Below, piece after piece: positions 23,123 to 34,950 of a stretch of 64,000 nt of DNA; positions within the stretch are counted from its first letter, which is position 1, and every line of letters begins with the position of its first letter. Both the position numbers and the translations under genes were made by a program. The stretch covers positions 124,001-188,000 of the forward strand of contig JADFUC010002429.1 in the NCBI GenBank assembly GCA_019722365.1. The letters run 5' to 3'. The notes under the pieces were generated by a model. The model made no database searches. It was not told where the DNA came from and was given only the letters and a program-made list of their open reading frames with translations. Origin of the DNA: Lithospermum erythrorhizon. Its lineage: Eukaryota; Streptophyta; Magnoliopsida; Boraginales; Boraginaceae.

Positions 23123-24689
23123 GAATTGAACCTACCAAAAACAAAGTATCACTTGGCTTGCTTGTAATATTGTTCCAATAAGTTATGTGTGGCAAGTAAG
23201 GATATTAACTACCTACTTATGTAGAATGGTTTTATAATTATGTATGGATATTAATTATGTACGTATAATGTTGAATGGTTTTATAGTCATGCATGGATAT
23301 GCTTCATATTAACATGCTTATCAATATTTGATTCAAATTAAAATTATCAATGCCTAATTGAGGACACTTATAAAAAGCCATGAAAAAGAGTATTTCAAAG
23401 AATTTAAGTTTGACTATAAACAAAATGACCTTTAAACAGAAAATTTTGAGTATAAAAGGATAAAGTAATTCTTTCTAGGGAGCAAAATGATACAAAACTA
23501 TTCTCATTGGGAATTAGAACAGGTTTAGATATAATCAAATAAAAAGTTCGAAATAGCTTATGAAAAGCTTACTACCATTAAACTTTTGTCATTATCATTA
23601 TTAATGATAAAAAATGTAAATTACATCATTTTATAATACTTCCTCAGAATTTTTTTACTTGACATCCTAACATTTTTCACGGTAATTAAGAAGCAATTAA
23701 GAATGAAGTACATTTTACCTATATATCCCTAATTAATAACTAAAACAACAACTAATAGATGTAACTTTTGAATACATTAATTGAGGCTTGAAAGAAAAAA
23801 TTAACGTAAACATCAGACGGAATCTGGAAGCCGACAACTATTTCAAAACAAAAAAAAATTTACTGGGTGATATCGCGAAAAATCGAAAGATTTATATTTT
23901 TCCCTTCTTTTTGCATATTATTGTGCACATGTATCATTTCCTACAAAAAAATCGTTACTATCAATTATATGTTTTATTTTATCTTTGTGCAAATCAGATC
24001 AATTGCTTCAACGAATTTGGGTGACACACATACTAATTAAAGCATATAATAATTTTATTAATTTTTTCAATTTTTTAAATTTGCATTCACGTTAGAATTC
24101 GGTATTTTGGTGATTACAGACTCATTTTTTTCATCAAATTTAGCATATATGATTAAATCTAACACAACGATCCCAGAACTACTGCCCCAGTGAGCTCACT
24201 TCGAGTAACTCGACTCAATAAAATTAAATTAGTTGACTGGTAAATTAAATTAGTTGATACATTGATTACACTCTAGTCGGACAACAACCCGCCAAAAACC
24301 CGTTGACTTTCTCCACATAATTCAGACAACATTCAAAATCAAACATTTCCATAACCTCGCTCCCTTTGTCCCAAAATGATTGTCCAGTTTCTCAAATCCG
24401 ATCTTCCTTTGTATGGCAAATGATAACTTTGGAAGTTTATACTCTTTCTTTTTCTATACATACATGATCATAGATATGTGCTTTTAATATTTATTAATGT
24501 AGTTTAGGGGCTCAGTCGTTGATTGAGGTTATACAACTTCGGAAGCATATGCATTGGTAAGCTACAATAATGTTCCAGTCCAATAGCAGCATTTCTGTGT
24601 ATATCAGCATATGTAAATGAATGATTATAATTTTATAACATAATTCCAGTCGAGGTATGTATCCTCCTCGTGTTTATAAAGTTTATTGC
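23123..24689. other. AT-rich intergenic region
   Basis: No gene is supported. The short open frame near 23788 has no family features. A CTCCC-type motif followed by a TTGTCCAG word near 24360-24395 looks like one end of a MITE, but the partner end is not found. Confidence 0.4.
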
Positions 24690-24790
24690 ACTTCACTCTC
24701 GGATCAATTCGGAAACAGCCTCCCTGTCACCACAGGGACAAGGTTGCGTACTATCCGCCTAGGTCGGAACCCCACTATTTGTAAGTGTAG
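24690..24790 (+). repeat. dispersed repeat, copy A
   Basis: The core ATCAATTCGGAAACAGCCTC, followed by GGTTGCGTACTATCC and CGGAACCCCAC, is also present in inverted form at 27255-27365. It resembles a common plant dispersed repeat of the 'GGCTGCGTACA...ACCCC' type, possibly SINE-derived. Ends were not determined. Confidence 0.55.
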
Positions 24791-25143
24791 TGTTTGATGA
24801 AGTTTCACTAGGGGTAAAATAATCATTTCAATAATTTTAAACACTGTTTGGGTGTGCTTTTAGTCCTACTTCCGGAACCCCTTCTGAGGTATTGAGACAC
24901 GTTAATGTTTATATACCTTTTTTGTGTACCTTGTAGGACCAGATTACCAAACCTCTAGCATTTTAGTAACATTGTTTTGCGTCCATGACAAAAATCCAAT
25001 GTTGGAACCTCATTAAATAATTTGCTGTTTTAACAGATGGGGACAAAAGTTGGTGCAAGTAGCATCATATAGTTTCCTCAGTCCGATGATTCCTCAACTT
25101 TTTTATAAGTGTTGAGTTGTCTTGTCCATCTACGGTTGTAGAA

Positions 25144-26628
25144 ATGGAGGTTCTAATCAGACCATCTCCATTTCTCATTATTTCTTCTACTAGGATTAAC
25201 AAAACTTGTTTATCTGCCAAATCTTCATTACCAAATCGAAAGACTTCAAGAAACGTTTCTCAGATTGTAAGAAGTAGCAAGTTTGGTAACTTTCTTGATT
25301 TAGAACCCGTTTCGAAACCAGAATCTCTGGATTTTAATGTCTCATGGCTTGAACAATCTGAGAGGAAAGCTAGCTATGATGTGGTCATCATGGGGTCTGG
25401 TCCGGCTGGTCTTCGGTTGGCCGAGCAAGTGTCGAGGTATGGGATCAAGGTATGTGTTATCGACCCTTCTCCGCTTTCTATGTGGCCAAATAACTATGGA
25501 GTTTGGGTTGACGAATTTGAAAGCTTAGGTTTGCAAGATTGTTTAGATAAAGAATGGCCTATGGCTTCTGTTTACATCAATGACAATAAGACCAAGTATT
25601 TGGATCGTGCTTATGGTAGAGTAAGTAGAAATAAATTGAAGTTGAAATTGTTGGAGGGTTGTGTAATGAATAATGTTAAATTCCACAAGGCCAAAGTATG
25701 GGAAGTAGAGGAGAGGGAATTTGAATCTTCGGTTATTTGTGACGATGGTAGTGAAATCAAAACAAGTTTGGTTGTAGATGCGAGTGGATTTTCAAGTTCT
25801 TTTGTTGAGTATGACAAGAAAAGAAATCATGGGTATCAAATTGCTCATGGTATATTAGCTGAAGTAGAAAGTCATCCTTTTGATCTAGACAAGATGATTC
25901 TTATGGACTGGAGAGATTCTCATTTGGGGAATGAGCCGATTTTGAGAAAAGAAAATTCAAGATTTCCAACTTTTCTATATGCAATGCCTTTTGATTCTAA
26001 TTTAGTCTTCTTGGAAGAGACATCATTAGTTAACCGCCCGGTGTTGTCTTACAAAGAAGTTAAACAAAGGATGGTTGCAAGATTGAGGCATTTAGGGATT
26101 AAAGTGAAGACCATCATCGAAGATGAGAAATGTCTCATTCCTATGGGAGGATCTCTTCCTAGGATCCCACAAAGTATAATGGCAATTGGGGGTAATTCGG
26201 GGGTTGTTCATCCATCAACAGGGTATATGGTAGCTAGGACAATGGCTTTGGCCCCAATCGTCGCAGAAGCTATTGCAGAATGTCTTGGTTCAACAAGAAT
26301 GATAAGAGGGAAACCACTTTACCATAAAGTTTGGAATAGTTTGTGGCCTCTTGAGAGGAAGTGTACAAGAGAGTTCTATTCTTTTGGTATGGAGACTTTG
26401 TTGAAGCTTGACATGAGTGGGACTAGGAGGTTTTTTGATGCTTTCTTTGATTTAGATCCTAGATACTGGCATGGGTTTTTGTCATCAAAGCTGTCTCCTA
26501 AAGAACTCAGCATGTTGTGTTTATCTATGTTTGGGCATGCTTCAAATCCATCAAGATTGGATATCATTACCAAATGCCCTCTTCCATTGGCTAGAATGAT
26601 TGGTAATCTTGCAATGGAAGCAATATAA
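25144..26628 (+). CDS. lycopene beta-cyclase, chromoplast type (CYC-B / capsanthin-capsorubin synthase clade)
   Basis: An intronless 494-residue plastid enzyme. The family cyclises lycopene to beta-carotene; some members (CCS, neoxanthin synthase) instead rearrange epoxy-xanthophylls. The first ATG is at 25144 (MEVLIRPSPF), followed by a Ser/Arg-rich transit peptide of about 75 residues. The FAD-binding fold starts DVVIMGSGPAGL (residues 79-90). Conserved cyclase motifs follow: MWPNNYGVWVDEFE (113-126), YLDRAYGRVSR (152-162), MDWRDSHL (254-261), FLEETSLV (289-296) and VHPSTGYMVARTMALAP (355-371). Signatures such as KQRMVARLRHLGIKVKT, GSTRMIRG and SGTRRFFDAFFDLDPRYW resemble CYC-B/CCS more than the leaf LCYB form. 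Which reaction it performs cannot be decided from sequence alone. No frame defects are seen. Confidence 0.9.
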   Translation: MEVLIRPSPFLIISSTRINKTCLSAKSSLPNRKTSRNVSQIVRSSKFGNFLDLEPVSKPESLDFNVSWLEQSERKASYDVVIMGSGPAGLRLAEQVSRYGIKVCVIDPSPLSMWPNNYGVWVDEFESLGLQDCLDKEWPMASVYINDNKTKYLDRAYGRVSRNKLKLKLLEGCVMNNVKFHKAKVWEVEEREFESSVICDDGSEIKTSLVVDASGFSSSFVEYDKKRNHGYQIAHGILAEVESHPFDLDKMILMDWRDSHLGNEPILRKENSRFPTFLYAMPFDSNLVFLEETSLVNRPVLSYKEVKQRMVARLRHLGIKVKTIIEDEKCLIPMGGSLPRIPQSIMAIGGNSGVVHPSTGYMVARTMALAPIVAEAIAECLGSTRMIRGKPLYHKVWNSLWPLERKCTREFYSFGMETLLKLDMSGTRRFFDAFFDLDPRYWHGFLSSKLSPKELSMLCLSMFGHASNPSRLDIITKCPLPLARMIGNLAMEAI

Positions 26629-26980
26629 GTAATGATGTTTTTCTTTCAAAGGTTGTTTAATAGAATTGCTTACCAGATATTTACATACTCCCAACTCAAA
26701 TTATTGTACTTGGTGTTTTCGTATTTTGAGTAAGATTTTTTTATCATAAATAATTTTTAATGTTTGTATGTTTGTAGTAATATTGTCTTCAACGACAATT
26801 AGTTAATTATTTTTTTATAATAATAGAAAAGGTTTTTGATGATAGGAGATTTATGCCGGATATATGTTGTAATGCAATTATCATCCACAAAACACATCAC
26901 ATTGCGAAGGAGAACATGCCCTCTTCTCTTCTTCAAGAATATAGATAGCAATAGAATCATCGAAGGTCCGACAGGCGAAA

Positions 26981-27548
26981 ATGCCCGAGTCGAAATCCAA
27001 TATTGGAAAATCCTCAGATGCTCCTCCGGTCATCATTGCTTCGGGGACCAAAGCTGTAGCTTGCAAAGGAGGAGCGAAAAGAGGACTGGCGATATTTGAC
27101 TTGGTGCTTTGGCCTCTGCTATGGCTGCAGCCATTGCTATGGGAACTACTGATGAAAGTCTCCCTTTCTTCACTCAGTTCTTCCAGTTCCAAGCTCAATG
27201 TGATGACCTCCCAACTTTACAGTAAATATACATTCTTTAAAACATAACATAACATGTCCCGATGAACTTGAAGAGATTCCTACCTAAGTGGGGTACGAGG
27301 ACTTCAAAGTAGGCAAGCTTACCCCTATGATCAGGGGAGGTTGTTTCCGAATTGACCCAAAAGTGAGAAATATACAGTCTTTTACTACTCAGAAAACCAA
27401 TCTTCCAATGTAAACTTTACAGGTACTTGGTTATCGCCAATGCTCTGACTAGTAGCTACCTAGTACTTTTTCTCTACCATTCTCAATCGTATGCATTGTT
27501 TGTCCACATTTGGTTTCTGCAAGATTTCTTCTTGTCATCTTTGACACG
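26981..27548 (+). pseudogene. Casparian strip membrane protein (CASP)-like pseudogene
   Basis: Exon 1 (26981-27221) starts MPESKSNIGKSSDAP and reads [13 protein letters not shown], the hallmark CASP entry into TM1. The frame then shifts: the continuation [20 protein letters not shown] and [12 protein letters not shown] is in another frame, apparently after loss of a few codons between short GGTGCT-like repeats. Exon 2 (27423-27548) reads YLVIANALTSSYLVL and then shifts again because of an extra T; the alternative frame gives SLPFSIVCIV and SARFLLVIFDT. The splice signals (GTAAAT and TTTACAG) are still present. The third exon, with TM3/TM4 and the extracellular loop, is not found downstream. 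CASPs polymerise at the endodermal plasma membrane; this copy cannot make one. Confidence 0.8.
27255..27365 (-). repeat. dispersed repeat, copy B (inverted relative to copy A)
   Basis: On the minus strand it reads GTCAATTCGGAAACAACCTC, then GGGGTAAGCTTGCCTAC and CGTACCCCAC, matching 24690-24790. It lies within the intron of the CASP pseudogene. Confidence 0.55.
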
Positions 27549-27837
27549 GTGAGAAACAACCAAAACCATTAAATTATTTATTGATAGATTGATGTTTACA
27601 GTGAATAATTGTTCTAATTTGTCCCAAAACATATGATCAAATGTCTGTAGATGACATTGATAATATCATTCTAATAATGAAAGAACTCAATACTAATTTG
27701 CTAACATAAACGTACAATATTTTGGTATCCTTCATTATGTAAAAATACAGAAATATAAAATCGAATTCTCATTGATTTGAATCATATTAATTCTATAAAT
27801 AACTTTCTAACAAGAATAATTTATCGAGCCTTTTATC

Positions 27838-27867
27838 ACGTGCAATACATGCAACATTTTTTACTAG
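27838..27867 (+). mobile_element. Helitron-like 3' terminus
   Basis: The sequence CACGTGCAATACATGCA, then T-rich spacer, then CTAG at 27864-27867 followed by T, resembles the hairpin-plus-CTRR end of plant Helitrons. The same arrangement occurs at 37077-37104. The hairpin stem is short here (TGCA/TGCA), and no matching 5' TC end was identified. Confidence 0.35.
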
Positions 27868-28225
27868 TTTCAAGAAAATTACGAAGACCATCAAATGGGA
27901 TCTCAAATGGAGGAGAATTTTATCTATCGACTCAAATTATAATGCTCTCTAGCAACTCTAAGCAAAATTTGCTTGTTCCCACCAGTTAAATAATGCTCAA
28001 AATCCTATACTCCATCGAGAGCAGGGGTGAACAATATACTGCTGTCGCCAAAAATTCTAACTAAATAATCCCCAAGGTCAAGGCCGCTAAAGATCAAACT
28101 TGTGAGATCATATAGCACAATGCAATTTGAAGGCCATCAGCAAACTGTCCAAGAGTTTGACATCAACTGAAGAAGCTCTTACCGAAGGATAAACAGTGTC
28201 TAGACTGGCCGAGTAAGCTTCCTAA

Positions 28226-31200
28226 CTAAACTGATTTCACTTTACGGGAGGGAGGACGCCGAAATATACTAATGAGATCATCAAGACCCTGTTGAAAAAG
28301 AATTGACGATCCAGATCACCATCCCGTTCAATCATGAAACGATCTAAAAATTGAATATTGATAAAGACGAGTAAACTAAGCTTTTGGAGCTGAGGAACCA
28401 TACCCTGGTCGTGATTACAAGAAAACTGAAAAGGGTGATCAAATATGATCCGACAACAAGTAGCAGAAGCAAATCGAAAGTCACACTTGCAACCTGCAGT
28501 AAAACACGAGAAATCACTATTGTGAAAAACAAGTTATATGGAAGACCAGGTGAAACAGTCTCCCTTCTCTAAGAGAGAAAATACTTTATAATATCATGTA
28601 GGTTTACCGGAAAACAGAAAAGAATAAGTTATGGCTACTGAGGGAAAAAAGATAATGCAACCAAGTTTATCAAAATGTGAATAGTGTTCTCAATGAGCAT
28701 AACATAATGATTCACTATGCTATTCCCGAGAATATCTTGTTGTATAAAATTATATATGTAGGTCAGTTAATAGAGCAATGGACTGACCTAGCAACGAGAA
28801 AATCTAAGGGAGCCAAGACTGATATTTTTGAAATCAAATAGCAAATGACGTAAAAAAGAAAACTACGTGCATAAAAAATGTTTCAACTCCATTAAAAATA
28901 AACCTGATAAATATGGAGTTTGCCACTCGTGGAGTCATAAAATGTAAACATCCCATCAACAGCCTCATGTTGAACTTTCACATCAGCAGTGTGATCCTCT
29001 AACTCCTGTATAAGAAATGTTTCAAGATCAATTATAAATTCTTTGTAATGTGAACGGAGTACACAGTGGCGAAAGAATATGTTTTTTCAAAAAAGTGGAC
29101 AGAATAACACTGTTATCATTTGAATTGATACATGTTAATACCCTAAATATGTATCATCTGTAATCCACAATTAATCAATGTAAATGGGCTCGTCCCACTT
29201 TATTCTAGTGTAATCAAGAAATGAAGGTTTAAGAAAAATTTACAATCCAACAGAAGTATCAAAGTTATTACGATAACCACTTGCAGCAAGATAACACTAA
29301 CCAAGTGAGATATATCAAAGAAGCTTTGAGTTTAAAGGTCAATGGTCACCTTTTTTAGAGCCACAACAAGTGGATCATTCTTCGAAAGAAATGGAGCTAC
29401 CCTAGGTGTTGTTGATAAAAGATTTAACCACGAACTGATATATGAAGGATTTATTGCTAAGCTACTGTCATCTGCAAATATGTTGATGTTCTTCCCCTCC
29501 TGGCTGTAAATATGTCTCTGCATAAGAAGGGGCAAAATTTTAGGCACATTCTATTCTGAAGCAATATATCATTATAGTTAGAGCAGCAAAATAGAACACA
29601 GACCCAAGATCTGAACAAAAAACTACAATTTTCATTTACAAAATGTAACATTGACGGTGTTGATATCATAAGCTCCTCGTCAAAGGGGTGATAAAATAAT
29701 GGAGTTCTTTAATAGAAAAGTTATTAGCAGTAACATGGAGATTTAACCTTTTTTACTCTCTGAATGTAAAGTGGTAACAACAAACATAATCAATCTATTT
29801 TTCACTTCCCATGGAGGCAAAAATAAATTGAGAAAATAAGTCATAATCGAATTTCAGTAAGTGAAGCACATATATCTTAAGTTTCAAAAACTGCTTAAAT
29901 GCACTTCATACATGAACAAAAAATCCAGAAACAGGATCATATACATGTCGGATTGTGAAAGGATTCTCACCGCTAAACTCTCGGCAACTAGCTTCACACT
30001 TCTTACAATTGAAGCTTCACTGGTAAATTGCCTGTTGAAGAAGTATGTAATTCAGTGGATAGCAAACTTATAACCAAGGAGAAAGTAAAGTATAATGTTT
30101 AAGCTGCAATTCTTAACCTGTTGTCCGAAAGACCTCCTGCATTTTCCAGCATATCAGGCGCAACAGGAAATTCAGAAATAGTAGCTGCAGTCACTCGCAT
30201 CCTAGAGAACTGCTCGTGCTCCCAAGCTACCTACAAATGTAAAATTAGCTTAACCACATCAGTAGTATGAAGACAATATAGTTCTCTCACATTCCCCTTT
30301 AGACTGGGTAAATCAGGAACAAATGTTGATTTCTAAGTTCTAAATTAATGCACACCAGGACGTCCAGCAGCTGAAAACAAAGAGCGTACAAGGTAAAAGT
30401 TTTATATACTGCTTTTACCAAAAGAGAATACTTACACAATTTGGTGTTTTTGGAATTTTAAGAAGAGAACAGAAAAGATAGAAACGATTATAGAAGAATG
30501 TAATGATGGCTTAGCTCCAGCTCAGTTTTGATTAGGACCCTAGCTCAACATAATAATGTCGGAACCAGCTTTCTATTATCAAGTCAAAGTCAAGTACAGA
30601 TTCACATCACAAACAACAGACATCATGATTTCTCATAACCTAAGCCATGAGATAATTTTCCAATAATGAATGAAGAAAGATAGTATCTTACTTTAGGGTT
30701 ACAAGAGAATTCCTTGATGCTTGCATCTAAGTTATTAGTTAATACACGCCAAGTATAATTTCTGAGAGTATGCACTGAAAAGACTATTTCTCCAATTAAT
30801 GCTCAAATACAGTTTAAGTTAATGAGGATGGCAATTTCATATCATGAATAGGAAGGGTGTTTTTGGATACAGTTTTGTCCCTTAAGAGATTAAGCTCTAC
30901 ATCCCAGCTTTTCGAGGAATTAGCTCACTTTTAAGATGCAACTTTTTTCAAAAAATATTAAGTTATAGGCAAACAACTCATGCTTTCCAATAAAACAAGC
31001 CTTTCAGCTATCTCAACTCAAATCAGGTTCCACAGAAAAGGATTTATGCAGGTATTTCAAAGACATCATTGACTACTTACTCTGGGATTGGAGATGTTAA
31101 TTTTTTTGTGCTTGAGACCAACATTAAGCCCCAATCCACCTGCAACATTAGAGAAACCCTGCAGAAGTCAACCGTTATGAAACAGCTGCATTAGAAAAGA

Positions 31201-34200
31201 ACTAATTTTTCTCAGGAGTTTAGTTTCTTGCCTCAAATATTTGCTTTATGTAGACATTCTCTGGAGGCTGGATACGTGATCCACAAGCCATCAACATCCA
31301 ACACTGTCTGCCAAAATTGCATAATCAATACTTTCACTAAATTGATCAAACCCCCGAGCCACCGATATTTAGTTCAAAATTAGACATAGAAAATATTAAA
31401 ACACTTGCTATAGAAGAAAAAGGGAGTAGAGAACATTATACCTTCTGAGTTCCATTAGCTGCAAGGCCCAATTAGATGCTTCAATCCAAATAGCAAATTG
31501 TACCTTCCTCTTGATTTAGGGTTTGAATACAAAATTGAAAACAATCTAGCTATTTCAAGTAGGGGCCAACACTACTCATTGCTATCACTCCGAATTTCAT
31601 AGAGCCTAAATTTTCAGATAAGAAAAGAAGTAAATCAGATCAACAGCATGATATACGGTAGATGTTTGTGAAGATAATACATATATATAAATATACACTA
31701 CACAGTACAAGGTAAGGTATTTACTGGTGCAGCTCCAAATGTGTCATATGAAGCTACTATGGCAATTGTTGGAAGCTGTGTCGAGTCCCCTTCAGTTTTC
31801 AGGCCTGGTAACCATCCCTGTAACAATACAAGAATGCTTACATGTTACTGACCTTCAACAAAGTTAGCACTGTAGGCTTAGACCTATAAACTGCAATGAA
31901 TGTAACCAAAATTAATGCTGCAAAACATCAAGTATGCATATTTTCCAACAGAGTTGAGACCACAAGAAACTTTAAGGTGTAACTCATGATCAATGAGGAC
32001 AATATGTTAATTAGGTTTAAGGAGTGGGATAAGAAAATTCTAGCTTCAAACATTGTATAGTGAAAGCACGGATGAAGCCTTCAAAACTGAAAATTATCTT
32101 TCAGTATTCTCTTTGACGAAGTAGTGGAAGTAAATTATTTTTCGTTATATTTTTAACTAAATGCAACATGCTAAAATTAATATTACTGCAGCATCCTGCT
32201 GCTGCTTGACAAATAGTTCACTAGCAGAAAATTGGGAGGTTTTTGCTTGAAAAAATTAAAGTTTATTTGACACACAACTTATAGTTTAGCTGAGGTGTCA
32301 CTCTCTCCTGCTGGTTTTACCATCATACAAATGGCAATTTACTTACCTTACCAGCAAGATATTCAACGACACACAAGTTTTACCTTTTAAAAAGAAGATC
32401 TATTTAAAAACTAGAAAAGGATACGGTGAAAGCTGCCAATTGGTGAAGGTCTCCAGTCACTTTGATACACTAGCATATGCATCAAACTCAAAGCTTTTAC
32501 ATACTATATTACAAACAACATATAAATAAATTCCAAACCTGAATGTTTGCAATAGTTGGAGATGCAACTTTCTTGGGTTCTCGAGCAGATACAACAAGTT
32601 TGTAGCTACAAAATGTTGAAAAACGAACAACAATAGAATGATATTATTGTATATCCAGATGAAGCTGGCTCTTAGTGAACACAAATATGATAATTTGGTT
32701 ATGAAATATATCCTCCGTAAATAGCCGGCTCTAGTGAACACAAATACATGATAATTTGGCTATGAAATAGGTCCCTTCCAAATGAAGCTGACTTCAGACT
32801 TGAGGAACCCAAAAGGCCTATAAGACATGATAATTTGGTCAAGAAAACACTTAAGATAATGTTCTTAAGGTGTCAAAATATAGTTTGCATAGGAAAAAAT
32901 AAACTCTGTTTTGAACAGAAATGGATTTTTTTTTCATTCCAGTGTTTTAATAAAAATCTGCACTTCCCACCAGATAAAATGTCACTATAGTTTGAACAAT
33001 TCTCTTAAAGGCAGTCATAAGTTGACTAACCCGCCAGTTGTAGCAGTAGCAGGCTGACCAGAAACATCATTCTTCTTGATATCAGCCAGAACTTCATTGA
33101 TATCTTCATCCTCAAAAGCAAAATAAACCGGATACTGGGTAAGAACAAAACATGATGAAACCCGATGACAATACAACATTTCAAAAAGAGACAAATTAAG
33201 AAAGGTTCCCTTCGCTCCTAAAATATTGTCACATTTGCTTTTTTGGTGGTCAAAATAACAAACTTTGAACCAATTATCATGTCAATACTCAATAGTAAAA
33301 CTACTATTAAAGATACGATCATAAAAATATTAAAAACATATATAAACATAATTGACTCTAAAATTTTGAAAGGAGAAAGAAAAAACTGAGCCTTACCAAA
33401 TTTAAAAGGTCAATTATCAAAATTCAAGACTTATCGGTCTTGAATGAGCAGAGCTTCAAGCCGGTTCTCAGGCTCAGTAGTTCGGACTTTTTCAAATTAT
33501 CAATAAATGGTATTAAAAACTAATATAATTTCAATAATTAAGATAGTTTGTTGGTAGTCAAATTTTATATATACAATAGATTATCAGTTGGTCCTTTGAA
33601 TCCTTTGACAAAAGACTGAACTTAAAAACTCGGTACTTTTTAGCCAAACTTCCATTACGATCTAGCTTGTTTGATTTGGCGGGCCTTATAAATGAATTTT
33701 TAAATAAATATCAATGTCCAAATTAGTAACTACTGGGGAAGAATAGGTTGAAAAGGTTTTATTATTGATGACAGCGGTAGACTAGTGATATCAAATGCTA
33801 AGGATTGCCTTTAATGTAACTTGGAGAATCTTTCCATCTAATCTTCTGTGGTACATAACAATAATAAGTCAAATAATCTTAGGAATCAGTGAGGATAAGT
33901 AATAATGTGTTCATATACGATTAATAGGTTCACAACATAAATGAGATAAATGTTAGTTATAGGCACTCCATTGCATTCTATTTTATTGAGTAACTATGGA
34001 AGCCGAGTAATAAAGTCAATAAAATATCATATGGCAACGATCTTTAGTAATATAAGTTCAGAAATATAAAATTAAAAGAACAGTGAGGATTTATACTTAC
34101 AGGGATATTTGCGTGTATAAGCAACCTTTCCACTTCAACTAAGGTGTTCCTGAGATTATCCCCCACGCCATCATTGGCCCGTTGGTCTCCACTCTCACTG

Positions 34201-34950
34201 TTTTCAGGATTGAAAATTGGAGGAAGCAATAGAAGTAAACCCCCAAGTGGCTTCTTCTGCCCAATATATTCTGCCATGTTTATAACAAGAACGATATGAA
34301 CAAAAAGAAATTAATCATACACTCAAAACACCAGAGATATCACAAACCAAAAGTCATAAAAATCCTCGTTCCGTCACTAAATTCAATTAATCATACACTC
34401 GTCACCAACGCAAAACTAATAAAAATTCCATCTTCACTACAAAAACAGCAGAAATATCACAAACCAAAACTCATAAAAATCCTTGTTCCATCACTAATCA
34501 AATTAATCATACATTCATCGCCAAAGGAAAACTAATAAAAATCCCATCTTTACTACAAAACAGCAGAAATATCACAAATAAAAACTCATAAAAATCCTCT
34601 TTCCGTCACTAATCAAATTAATCATACACTCATCAGTCATCACCAAAGCAAAAACTAATAAAAATCCCATCTTTACTACAAAAACATGGAAAAAAGCACA
34701 AACCTCGAATGAAAGCAAGCTCCAACTCCTTCAACGGCAATAGAATCACCGTCCTGGACAGATCCGCGGGCGAAAAGAAGGCCGACGCCGCGTGATGATT
34801 GAGCGCCGCGACGCGTGATCCAAAGGGCAGTCCGGCGAGATCATACTGGACGAGGCGGTAGACGTCCACCACCGCCACGGCGTCGCTGAGCTCGATCACG
34901 GCGGCGATGAGGAGGAGGAATGCGAGTTGCTTCCTTTGCCATGTAGGCAT
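28226..34950 (-). CDS. NCLN: nicalin (NCLN/BOS complex subunit) gene with scrambled exons 6-7
   Basis: Nicalin is an ER membrane protein of the nicastrin/M28 aminopeptidase-like fold and a partner of NOMO and TMEM147. Exons in order: 34950-34704 (signal peptide MPTWQRKQLAFLLLIAAV, then YRLVQYDLAGLPFGSR), 34270-34101, 33134-33031, 32605-32539, 31817-31725 (GWLPGLKTEGDSTQLPTIAI), degenerate exons about 31605-31442 and 31388-31232, then 31158-31081, 30230-30118, 30031-29971, 29517-29350, 29005-28904, 28493-28404 (C-terminal TM, LLLLLVVGSYLITLFSF) and 28288-28226. Exons 1-5 and 8-14 are in phase and give 451 residues. Exon 6 (recognisable from SNPKSRGRYNLLFGL) has stops in all frames, and exon 7 has several indels, no AG acceptor and a GC donor. 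Skipping both keeps the frame. The gene is either a recent pseudogene, an exon-skipped variant, or a local sequence error. Confidence 0.85.
34308..34686. repeat. tandem repeat of about 116 bp in nicalin intron 1
   Basis: Roughly 3.3 copies of a unit containing TTAATCATACACTCATC, AAAACTAATAAAAATCCC, GCAGAAATATCACAAA and ACTCATAAAAATCC follow head to tail, with unit starts near 34385, 34501 and 34617. Copies are about 90% alike by eye. The array fills most of the intron between exon 2 and exon 1 and stops about 18 bp from the exon-1 donor. Confidence 0.9.

Noticed and set aside
25117..25143. Nine-codon upstream extension of the lycopene cyclase frame
   Set aside because: It starts with TTG. 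The first ATG, at 25144, gives the length and transit peptide expected of the family.
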